From Fodinibius roseus (lineage in GTDB: Bacteria; Bacteroidota; Rhodothermia; Balneolales; Balneolaceae): a DNA stretch of 64,000 nucleotides. Positions 36,273-44,166 of this stretch are shown piece by piece (position 1 is the first letter of the stretch; each line of letters starts with the position of its first letter). Below the pieces are notes generated by a model that saw only the letters and a list, made by a program, of their open reading frames with translations, searched no databases and was not told the DNA's origin. The translations under genes and the position numbers were made by a program. Where the stretch lies: NCBI RefSeq assembly GCF_900129315.1, contig NZ_FQUS01000001.1:429220-493219 (forward strand). The letters run 5' to 3'.

Positions 36273-37769
36273 ATGAACAGAATATTTATGACATCAAAAA
36301 TATCGAAGGGCAAAAAGAATTTTTTAAAAAGCCAAAATATATTGGGTACCTGTTTGGCCCTGTTGGTGCTGCTTCAGGCCTGTAACTCAGTACAGAATAA
36401 AAGTAATGGCTCAGAACAAGGCCAGCGACCAAATATTCTCATTATTTCGATTGACAATCTGGGATACGGGGATTTTCGCACCTATAATGAAGCGTCTCCT
36501 ATCGTTACTCCGAATATCGATAAGCTGGCCTCCCAGGGAGTTCGTTTTACCCGGTTTTATTCGGCGCCTACCTGTGCAGTGGCAAGAGCTCAGTTACTGA
36601 CCGGGCGGTATCCGCATCGTAATAAACTTACCTGGCAGCTTCCGGGCATGGCGGGCAATTACGGGATCGGTCTGCCCCAGTCGGAAATTATTATTCCCCG
36701 GATGCTTGAGACAAGCTCTGCCGGCTATGCTACGGGCGTATTCGGCAAGTGGAATGTCGGATTTGCGCCCGGATCACGACCGACGGACCGCGGCTTCGAT
36801 GAATTTTTGGGAAACGCCTCGGGGAATATAGATTATTTCAGCCATGTCTATGGGGGCATGGATGATCTTTATCACAACACGGAGTCGATCAATCGGAAGG
36901 GTGAATACACTACCGATCTTTATGCAGACACGGCCATCGATTTTATCCGGGAAAAGACCGAAAGATCCAACCCCTGGTTTGTCTATCTGCCTTTTAATGC
37001 GCCCCACCGCCCGGCATCAAAGAATGTAACGCCGGGTGAAGCAATCATGCGGCAAGCCCCGGATTATGCTTTTGAGCCCTATGACTTCGGACCTGATGTA
37101 AGGGATCCTCAAAAAAGATATAATGCAGTGGTAACGGCCATGGACAGGGCTGTTGGAAGGGTCATGGAATCGCTTGATTCCCTTGGAATTGCAGATAACA
37201 CCTTTGTATTTTTGTATTCTGATAACGGGGGTTTTAGTGAGCCGGTGGAGGCTGGCGATCAGACCAATGCGCCTCTTCGGGGATATGGCAACACCTACTG
37301 GGAGGGAGGGATCCGTGTCCCCGCTTTCGCCCGCTGGCCTGGAAAAATTAAGCCAAACTCCGTGATAGATGTTCCCCTGTGGTCGGGAGATCTGTTTGTT
37401 GCAGCCGCTGAACTCGCCGGAGCTGATCTCCCCCGGGACCGGGTGATTGATGGAAAAAATCCGCTGCCGGTGATGACCGGCGAGACGGAACATTCCCCGC
37501 ATAGCATGTTGTACTGGGGAGACTACAGGGGACACCAGGCCCTGCATCGGCAGGGGTGGAAAATCATTCGGGAGAGCCCGGATTCTTCCTGGCAGCTGTA
37601 TAATCTTCAGGAAGATATTTCAGAATCAAATGATCTCGCTTCTAAGCGGCCTGAACTTGTGGAACGCTTGTCCCGTTCATTTGATGAAAAACAGGAGGAA
37701 ATAGAGCATGATCTTATGCGGGAAGCGGATACGCTGGATACCAGCAAGCTTCCGCTGCGCCTTCGATAA
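36273..37769 (+). CDS. Sulfatase lipoprotein with unusual formylglycine motif
   Basis: 498-aa S1-type sulfatase with a lipobox LLQAC (C37). The metal-binding N-terminus is ILIISIDNLGYGDF. The modified-cysteine region reads TCAVARAQLLTGRYPHR: C101 and R105 are in place, but the +2 position is Val where CxPxR or CxAxR is standard. Whether this cysteine is converted to formylglycine is therefore uncertain. The rest of the fold is intact: FGKWNVGFAPGSRPTDRGFD, FVFLYSDNGG and LRGYGNTYWEGGIRVP. It stands between the namZ terminator and a heparinase-like gene. Likely action is on a sulfated glycan in the periplasm or at the surface. Confidence 0.88.
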   Translation: MNRIFMTSKISKGKKNFLKSQNILGTCLALLVLLQACNSVQNKSNGSEQGQRPNILIISIDNLGYGDFRTYNEASPIVTPNIDKLASQGVRFTRFYSAPTCAVARAQLLTGRYPHRNKLTWQLPGMAGNYGIGLPQSEIIIPRMLETSSAGYATGVFGKWNVGFAPGSRPTDRGFDEFLGNASGNIDYFSHVYGGMDDLYHNTESINRKGEYTTDLYADTAIDFIREKTERSNPWFVYLPFNAPHRPASKNVTPGEAIMRQAPDYAFEPYDFGPDVRDPQKRYNAVVTAMDRAVGRVMESLDSLGIADNTFVFLYSDNGGFSEPVEAGDQTNAPLRGYGNTYWEGGIRVPAFARWPGKIKPNSVIDVPLWSGDLFVAAAELAGADLPRDRVIDGKNPLPVMTGETEHSPHSMLYWGDYRGHQALHRQGWKIIRESPDSSWQLYNLQEDISESNDLASKRPELVERLSRSFDEKQEEIEHDLMREADTLDTSKLPLRLR

Positions 37770-38041
37770 AATATTGCGGGATTTTCGGACGGCATCCCGG
37801 GGTTATTTAACATAAGTTCAACCGATGCGAACTTGCTGCATGTTGGCAGACACCCAGTTTAGCTATAGATTGCCAGCTGTAAATTATGACAACAAAAAAT
37901 TAATCAGCCGAGGGCTAACATTCCCGAAATCGCCTTATGAACAATCCGAAGTCCCAGGATAAATAGTTTTTTGGATTTTTGAATTTAAATTATCAAAAGT
38001 TATATATAATGACCTATTAAAAATTCAGGAGTAATCCCGAC

Positions 38042-40303
38042 ATGTGGTTGTTTTTACTCCTGCTGGTTACTTGCATTCACAGTACATATCCTATGGATTT
38101 ATTAAACCGCCTGGAATTCATAAAAAAAATAAGTGCCCTTTCCGGCCTCGCTATGGGGACCCCTTTCCTAACGGTAACGGATGCAGAAGACCTCAGAAAT
38201 GGCCAGGCTAACCTTCCGCAGAGAACGTTAGACTCGATACAAGATAAGCTTTCCAATATACAGAAGAGCCATCCCTCGCTTCATTTTGATTCGAAAAGAT
38301 TAACACAACTTCGGGCTCAGGCAAAAGGCACGCATGTAAGATATGCCCAAAATCTCTTCCAATGGGTGGACAAAAATAAATCATGGTCGCCATCCAGGGT
38401 GACAGGAGGCTCCGGAGATGAAGTACCGTTGGAAGAAGCGGGAGCCTTTCTGACCAATGCTTCTTTGGCATTTTGTCTAAGCAGGAAAGAGCAACATTTT
38501 GAAATTGCGCGAAACTGGGCGTTGGCCATGTGTGAGTATCCGTCGGGGGCTATCCGGAATTACGGGATGGGTATTTATGTAGCGGGACTTGCCCGGGCGT
38601 TCGACTGGCTCTACCATGACTTCTCCGCTGAAGACCGTGATACTGTAAAAACAGCTGTCGCTGATATTGTAACTCAGATGTACCATAATGCGCAGCCGGA
38701 AGCAGAAAACAGGTCATGGTGGAGCAATCGATATATTCATCATGATTTTTGGATTCCCGTGGGGGGATGCGGAGAGGCAGCGTTGGCTTTGACAGGAGAA
38801 ATAAAGGAGGCTGATAAATATGCAGCATATGCTAAAGCAAATTTTGATCTTGCGCTCACCTGGATAGGCAACGATGGAGCATGGCATGAAGGAGCGGCTG
38901 ACTGGTGCTACGCCCTGGCACCGTTATTATGGTTTTACGGGGCTTGGAAAACGGTTACGGGAGAAGATCTGCATAACAAGCCGTGGGTAAGGAACACCGC
39001 TAACTACAGGCTGTATCACTGGCTTCCCAATAATCACTATGTCAATCTTAATGACTCTTTCCGCAGTGGCCGCTACAGCACCAGCGGGAGTGCATCCTGT
39101 CATCTTCTTCGACGACTGGCTTCGATTTATAGGGACGGACATGCTCAATGGCTGGCTGATAACGATGAAGAGTTTGACTTTAAGCCGTCCCCGAAAGGAG
39201 TTTATGAGGCTCCCTATGAAGACCTGTCTTATAAGCCCGGTTACAATGAATATCCCCATCCCAAATCCCAAACAATGGCCTGGAACATGCTGTGGTATGA
39301 TCCGTCTGTCGAGTCAATTCCGCCGCAAATGCCAAAAACCTGTCATTTTGAGAATATGGGTACCGTTATGATGCGGACGGGATGGGGGGAAGACGCTGCT
39401 GTCGTATCATTTGCCTGCGCACCACTTGCGGGACATGTTGTAAAAGAGCGGATTGATGAAGGTGAACAGATTCACTGGGGAAATTTTGCCCACGATCACG
39501 CCGATTATAACTCTTTCACCTTGTTTGCCAATGGACAATATTTCATCATCCCCGCGGGATATGCCAGAAGGGCCAGTCATTTCCAAAATACGGTTGATGT
39601 GAATGGGGCGGATTTTGAAACGGATCCTTCCCTAAACATACATATAGAGGAATTTATAAATGAAAATAACTTTTCGTATGCAGTTGGGGACGCTACAGAA
39701 GCCTTTTTCCCTCAGCTCGGGGTAAAAAGGTATAAGCGCCATATTCTTCTTTTTGAAAATAAATGGCTGCTTATTTTTGATGATCTTCAATTAAATGAAA
39801 GAGGAAGTCAAAATAAGGTTTGGAACCGTTTCAACTGGACCGTCCACAGCGATCCAACGACGCATGAATGTGTGATAAATAAGAATAGGGTTAAGTGGGA
39901 ATCTCTCAAAGGTAATAAGCCCCCTCTTTGGATGTATGTAATCGAACCCCGGGAGTTCGGCTGGGAAAGGGAGATGCTCCAGTCAAAGAAAGGAGAGCAT
40001 ATGATGGAAGCATTGCGTCTGTCGAAGCCGGAGTTTTATGGTAATGAAAAGAAGGTACTTTCGGTTTGGTCGTGGGAAAACCAAGCCGAAGTTCCGCAAA
40101 AAATGGATCATCCCGAATGTAATATCGTACTCCTGGGAGATAAAAAAGCGGTAGGGTTTGCAAAGAGTCCCTCTCTATCCGTACGACCTTCCAATTTCCT
40201 GCAAAATGGTTTAGAGGGACGAGAATTGTTATTGTTTGGTGCAAGCGGGAATAAGGAACGATCATTTTTCAGGATAAAGGACGGGGAGTTTTCAGTAGGA
40301 TAA
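38042..40303 (+). CDS. Heparinase II/III-family polysaccharide lyase-like protein
   Basis: 753-aa exported protein. The N-terminal half (about 60-400) is an alpha-barrel of the alginate-lyase/heparinase type, with GIYVAGLARAFDWLYHDF, IHHDFWIPVGGCGEAALAL and WHEGAADWCYALAPL. The C-terminal half is the heparinase II/III beta-sandwich, with GNFAHDHADYNSFTLFANGQ and AGYARRASHFQNTVDVNG, where the His-Asp-His cluster is the expected metal/active site. The ATG at 38042 gives a hydrophobic leader. An internal ATG at 38094 gives NRLEFIKKISALSGLAMG, which resembles a Tat signal lacking its twin Arg, so the true start is uncertain. Substrates of the family include uronic-acid polymers; the flanking sulfatases suggest a sulfated one. 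Confidence 0.87.
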   Translation: MWLFLLLLVTCIHSTYPMDLLNRLEFIKKISALSGLAMGTPFLTVTDAEDLRNGQANLPQRTLDSIQDKLSNIQKSHPSLHFDSKRLTQLRAQAKGTHVRYAQNLFQWVDKNKSWSPSRVTGGSGDEVPLEEAGAFLTNASLAFCLSRKEQHFEIARNWALAMCEYPSGAIRNYGMGIYVAGLARAFDWLYHDFSAEDRDTVKTAVADIVTQMYHNAQPEAENRSWWSNRYIHHDFWIPVGGCGEAALALTGEIKEADKYAAYAKANFDLALTWIGNDGAWHEGAADWCYALAPLLWFYGAWKTVTGEDLHNKPWVRNTANYRLYHWLPNNHYVNLNDSFRSGRYSTSGSASCHLLRRLASIYRDGHAQWLADNDEEFDFKPSPKGVYEAPYEDLSYKPGYNEYPHPKSQTMAWNMLWYDPSVESIPPQMPKTCHFENMGTVMMRTGWGEDAAVVSFACAPLAGHVVKERIDEGEQIHWGNFAHDHADYNSFTLFANGQYFIIPAGYARRASHFQNTVDVNGADFETDPSLNIHIEEFINENNFSYAVGDATEAFFPQLGVKRYKRHILLFENKWLLIFDDLQLNERGSQNKVWNRFNWTVHSDPTTHECVINKNRVKWESLKGNKPPLWMYVIEPREFGWEREMLQSKKGEHMMEALRLSKPEFYGNEKKVLSVWSWENQAEVPQKMDHPECNIVLLGDKKAVGFAKSPSLSVRPSNFLQNGLEGRELLLFGASGNKERSFFRIKDGEFSVG

Positions 40304-40406
40304 AATATCACCTTTTTTTCAGGTCCGAAGAGGATAAGATCTTGAATGAAAAAAGAATAGAAATGAAAAAGCTCTCATACTTCTGAGATTTCAAAAGCCG
40401 ATAACC

Positions 40407-40442
40407 CAAGAACTTTATAGTTACCGATAAATTTTGTACTGT
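40407..40442 (+). repeat. Second copy of the sulfatase-upstream element
   Basis: Near-match to 36174-36212, 220 bp before the second sulfatase gene. The two copies diverge abruptly downstream. Confidence 0.45.
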
Positions 40443-40504
40443 GGGTTTTTAAAACCTGGCTTTTCAGGGTGGATCTCCCTGTGATACAGTATGCTTGAAT
40501 AATG

Positions 40505-40610
40505 GGCGGCTTTGCAAAACGGGCTGTCATCCTGATCGTAGCTGTAGGATTACACGCTGAAAATATCAGTTGCTGTTTGAAGTTTTTGACAGGTTCCGAA
40601 TGACACATTC
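40505..40610 (+). repeat. TGTCATCCTGA-type intergenic repeat, copy 1
   Basis: Contains GGCTTTGCAAAACGGGCTGT followed by CATCCTGATCGTAGCTGTAGGAT and an inverted end CCGAATGACA. The same order occurs at 56946-57050. The two ends (TGTCATCC... and ...GAATGACA) are inverted, so a transcript would fold into a long imperfect hairpin. Such elements are common between genes in Bacteroidota. Confidence 0.5.
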
Positions 40611-40662
40611 ACTGGTTTTTAAAGCCCCCTAACGATTATAAACGACGAGTCAAGGATTTCTT

Positions 40663-42126
40663 ATGACTATTATTATTGACAGGAGCAGGATGATATATGC
40701 GCTGTTTGCCATCATGATACTGGCTGCAGCCTGTAGTGAAAAAGGAACAGATGAGAAAGCCCGCAAGTCCGGCGGGGCGCTAAGTAGCTTTAAACCCAAT
40801 CTCATTTTTGTCATGACCGACGATCAGGGGTACGGGGATGTTGGATATATGGGACATCAAGAGCTTAAGACGCCCAATATAGATGAAATGGCCCGCAATG
40901 GACTTCGATTGGACCGATTTTATACCTCCCCGGTCTGTTCCCCGACACGGGCCAGTGTGCTTTCCGGCCGGCATCCGAATCGTTCCGGCACATTTTCATG
41001 GGGGCATGCCCTGCGAGCACAGGAACAGACAGTCATCGAGCATCTGAGGCAAGCGGGCTATCAAACCGGATTTTTTGGCAAATGGCACCTGGGATCGATT
41101 CGGGCGGAAGGGACAACCAGTCCGGGTGCTCACGGATTCGATGAGTGGGTAGCGGCAGCAAATTTCTATACGAATGATCCCTGGATGAGCAGGAATGGCA
41201 CGCCGGTGCAGCTAAAGGGTGAGGGGTCGGCCGTGACCGTAGACCTCGCCCTGGAGTTTATCGAAAAGGCGGCCGGAAAGGAGAAACCGTTTGTGGTATT
41301 TATCTGGACCGGAGCTCCGCATCTTCCCCACGAGGCCCGCCCGGAGCTGCAGGCGCTGTATCCCGATCAACCGGATAATCTAAAGAATTATTATGGTGAA
41401 ATAAGCGGTATAGACCGGGCAGTGGGACATTTACGCGGGCGCCTGCGCGAGCTGGATATTGCCGGGGAGACCCTTTTGTGGTTTGCCAGCGACAATGGGG
41501 GACGCCTGCCGGAAGCCGACAATGGGGTACTGCGGGATGAGAAGGGTACGCTTTGGGAAGGAGGTATTCGGGTGCCGGCGGTTCTGGAGTGGCCGGGGCA
41601 TATAGAGCCGCGTATCAGCCGGGTCCCGTCGGCAATGGTGGATCTTTTCCCTACTTTTCTGGAGCTGGCCGGTGTTACTCCCACAGAGAAAATAACGCCA
41701 AAGGACGGAATAAGCCTGGTCCCGCTGATAAAAGCGGAAACGGACCGCCGGGAGGTTCCCATCGGATTCTGGAGATACGGGGGCATTGATGGTCAAATAA
41801 TGCGAAGCGATGAAATTGTTCAGGAGTTGCAGAGATTTCAGCAGGGGAATCTTTCCGAAGAGAAGCTGAATGAGGGACGCGTGAACGCCCCGGACTCATC
41901 TTATAAGGAGATCGGGCGGTATCCTGACGCTGCGGCCTGGATAGAGGGGAACTGGAAACTGCACACTAACAGCGATTCGGCCACTGCTCTTTACAACCTG
42001 GATAAGGATCCCGGGGAGCAGCAGAACCTGCTGGAGCAGCATCCCAAGCGTGCCGAACGCATGCATAAGGCGTTGCGGGAATGGCAGCATTCGGTCGTCA
42101 ACAGTATTCGCGGCGAAGACTATTAG
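40663..42126 (+). CDS. Sulfatase lipoprotein
   Basis: 487-aa S1-type sulfatase with lipobox LAAAC (C24). The metal-site strand is FVMTDDQGYGDVGYMGH. The modified cysteine is C92 in the canonical CSPTRASVLSGR, so formylglycine maturation is expected. FGKWHLGSIRAEG, the LWFASDNGG motif and LWEGGIRVPAVLEWPG complete the active site. Length is typical for arylsulfatase-type enzymes. It is likely to remove sulfate esters from glycans in the periplasm. The gap upstream holds two kinds of repeat, so it probably has its own promoter. Confidence 0.93.
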   Translation: MTIIIDRSRMIYALFAIMILAAACSEKGTDEKARKSGGALSSFKPNLIFVMTDDQGYGDVGYMGHQELKTPNIDEMARNGLRLDRFYTSPVCSPTRASVLSGRHPNRSGTFSWGHALRAQEQTVIEHLRQAGYQTGFFGKWHLGSIRAEGTTSPGAHGFDEWVAAANFYTNDPWMSRNGTPVQLKGEGSAVTVDLALEFIEKAAGKEKPFVVFIWTGAPHLPHEARPELQALYPDQPDNLKNYYGEISGIDRAVGHLRGRLRELDIAGETLLWFASDNGGRLPEADNGVLRDEKGTLWEGGIRVPAVLEWPGHIEPRISRVPSAMVDLFPTFLELAGVTPTEKITPKDGISLVPLIKAETDRREVPIGFWRYGGIDGQIMRSDEIVQELQRFQQGNLSEEKLNEGRVNAPDSSYKEIGRYPDAAAWIEGNWKLHTNSDSATALYNLDKDPGEQQNLLEQHPKRAERMHKALREWQHSVVNSIRGEDY

Positions 42127-42262
42127 TGGCTTTTGCAACACTGTTCTTTGATGTCGGCGTTATCGGTCGGTTGAAATTCTCAGGTATGGGTTATATGCTG
42201 TGATTCCAACCTCCCTATGGACTTGAGTTTGAACAAAATCCCTTGCTTTGCAAAAGTCTCTA
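42127..42262 (+). repeat. Dispersed intergenic repeat, copy 3
   Basis: Begins GTGGCTTTTGCAACACTGTT, then TATATGCTGTGATTCCAACC, then TTGAGTTTGAACAAAATCCC and CTTTGCAAAAGTC. It matches copy 2 at 25157 nearly block for block. It occupies the first half of the 301-bp gap before the amidohydrolase gene. Confidence 0.6.
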
Positions 42263-42427
42263 CAAATTTTATCTCTATTTATTTAAACTTAAAGACCATC
42301 ATGGATACACCAGTTATGAAGATCACGGTTCTTATTGCCTCGTTCACTTTTGTTCAAATTAGAGAATAGGGAATATGTAATACAGGTTATTATAACGATA
42401 GGGGACCGTAATAATATTAATTTAAAT

Positions 42428-43726
42428 ATGGAGACTCGAACCATGACAAAACAGAACTGCCTGTCCGACTATTCCGACTGTTTGCGGAAGATATATATTT
42501 TTCTTGTCTCTGCCTTAGTACTGTTGGTTTGTGGGCCTGGTCAGGGAGCTCAGGCTCAGAAATACGATCTGCTGATCAAGGGCGGACATGTCATAGACCC
42601 TAAAAACGATATTGACCGTCCCATGGATCTTGCAGTGAGAGATGGCCAAATAGCCCGCCTGGGAGACGATATTCCCGGTGACAGTTCCGGTAAGGTCATT
42701 GACGCCAGGGGATTATATGTCACGCCGGGACTGATTGATATCCACGCTCATACTTATTACGGTACCGAGCCCAACCGGTCATATAGTAACGGCTTTAACG
42801 CCCTCCCGCCCGACGGCTTTACTTTCCGGGCCGGGGTAACGACCGTCGTAGATGCAGGAGGGGCGGGATGGCGTAATTTTACTCATTTTAAGAATCAGGT
42901 AATAGAGCGAGCGGATACCCGGGTGCTTGCCTTCCTGAACATTGTGGGTGACGGGATGAGTGGACTACCGGAGCAGAATCTGGACGACATGAATCCAAGG
43001 ATGACGGCATTGGCTGCCCGAAGGAACCCGGAAATCGTTGGCGTTAAGATAGCACATTACAGCGGACCGGGCTGGGAAGCTTATCAGCGAGCCGTGTCGG
43101 CCGGTAAGCAGTCTGAAATACCGGTAATGGTGGATATCGGAGGGGCTGTACCGCTGGATACGCTGTTTCTGGAGGTGCTCCGGCCTGGGGATATTTATAC
43201 CCACGCATTTGGGGGAGCCAGTGGAGATGAGCAGGCGGTGGTGTATGATAATGGCAACCTCCGCGAGGGTATGATGGAGGCCCGTAAACGGGGTCTCATT
43301 TTTGATGTCGGTCACGGCGGAGGCAGCTTTTCCTTTTCTACGGCCATTCCCGCATTTGAACAGGGATTGAAACCAACGACCTTCAGTACGGATTTACACA
43401 CCGGAAGCATGAACGACGGGATGAAAAATATGGCCAACCTCCTGTCAAAGTACCTTAATATCGGCATGTCGATGCAAGAGGTAATCGAGGCCTCCACCTG
43501 GAAGCCGGCACAGGTAATCCGTCGCGAGGAACTGGGACATTTGAGCAAGGGCGCAGTAGCTGATATTGCCGTTTTTAAGCTGCGGGAAGGAACATTTGGT
43601 TTTGTAGATGCACGGGAACAGAAAATAGAGGGAACTCAGAAACTACAGGCTGAACTAACGATACGTGCAGGAAAAGTCGTATGGGATTTGAATGGCCTTA
43701 GTGTCCCTCAGTGGAAAGAGCAATAG
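42428..43726 (+). CDS. Amidohydrolase/deacetylase-family metallohydrolase, exported
   Basis: 432-aa TIM-barrel hydrolase of the dihydroorotase-like amidohydrolase superfamily. I start it at ATG 42428, which gives a hydrophobic signal (FLVSALVLLVCG) ending near AQAQ; longer versions need a TTG start and add residues unlike a signal. Metal ligands H106 and H108 (IDIHAHTY), the probable carboxylated lysine K207 (GVKIAHYSG), H259 (YTHAFGG) and D332 (STDLHTGS) are visible. The position usually read as His in PVMVHIG is Asp here (D236). The closest recalled family is the TIGR03583-type deacetylase/D-aminoacylase group. A role in removing an acyl or peptide amide from a sugar or amino acid is plausible but unproven. 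Confidence 0.8.
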   Translation: METRTMTKQNCLSDYSDCLRKIYIFLVSALVLLVCGPGQGAQAQKYDLLIKGGHVIDPKNDIDRPMDLAVRDGQIARLGDDIPGDSSGKVIDARGLYVTPGLIDIHAHTYYGTEPNRSYSNGFNALPPDGFTFRAGVTTVVDAGGAGWRNFTHFKNQVIERADTRVLAFLNIVGDGMSGLPEQNLDDMNPRMTALAARRNPEIVGVKIAHYSGPGWEAYQRAVSAGKQSEIPVMVDIGGAVPLDTLFLEVLRPGDIYTHAFGGASGDEQAVVYDNGNLREGMMEARKRGLIFDVGHGGGSFSFSTAIPAFEQGLKPTTFSTDLHTGSMNDGMKNMANLLSKYLNIGMSMQEVIEASTWKPAQVIRREELGHLSKGAVADIAVFKLREGTFGFVDAREQKIEGTQKLQAELTIRAGKVVWDLNGLSVPQWKEQ

Positions 43727-43838
43727 AGGGCTTGTAAAAGTGGTCTATTGTCCAATGCAGGCGTTAATGATCGATAGATATCCTCACCACATTGCTATAT
43801 ACCGGAGCTCCAACCGTCTTCTGATTTTGAATAACATA
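43727..43838 (+). repeat. Dispersed intergenic repeat, copy 4 (degenerate)
   Basis: Begins GAGGGCTTGTAAAAGTGGTC then TATTGTCCAATGCAGGCGTTA, with a central ATTGCTATATACCGGAGCTC and the TGATTTTGAATAACAT end block. It is more diverged than copies 2 and 3. Confidence 0.4.
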
Positions 43839-43993
43839 TCTGTTTTTATAATAAACAAAAATCATAAAACCTGATTTCGTTTTTGAGAGTGTTGTATCTT
43901 TATGTATAATAGGATGCTATTTTTTATTCAAGGGGCAGCACTAACATACCGAGGGCATAGAAATTACGATATTTTGGTCTGTATCGGTGTCTG

Positions 43994-44091
43994 AGCGAAT
44001 TCAAAACGGCTGCATATATTTAAGTCACAAGTGAGTATTTTGAATTCGAAAACATGCTGAGATCAGCTAAAAGAACGGTTTTAAAAAGCGC
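43994..44091 (-). repeat. Dispersed intergenic repeat, inverted copy 5
   Basis: On the minus strand it reads GAGCGCTTTTTAAAACCGTT then CTTTTAGCTGAT, matching the start block of copies 1 and 6. It lies in the same 440-bp gap as copy 4 but in the opposite orientation. The rest of the gap (43839-43993) shows nothing recognisable. Confidence 0.4.
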
Positions 44092-44166
44092 TCATAAAGA
44101 AATACATAGTATACGTACAGTGGGTTCATTGCTTTAATACATACCATAAAATAATTCAAATACACC

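Noticed and set aside
37777..37799. Possible terminator after the first sulfatase gene
   Set aside because: A 6-bp stem without a T-run; too weak to support.
42335..42427. Upstream extension of the amidohydrolase from a TTG codon
   Set aside because: The extra 31 residues are polar and unlike a signal peptide, while ATG 42428 gives a normal hydrophobic leader.
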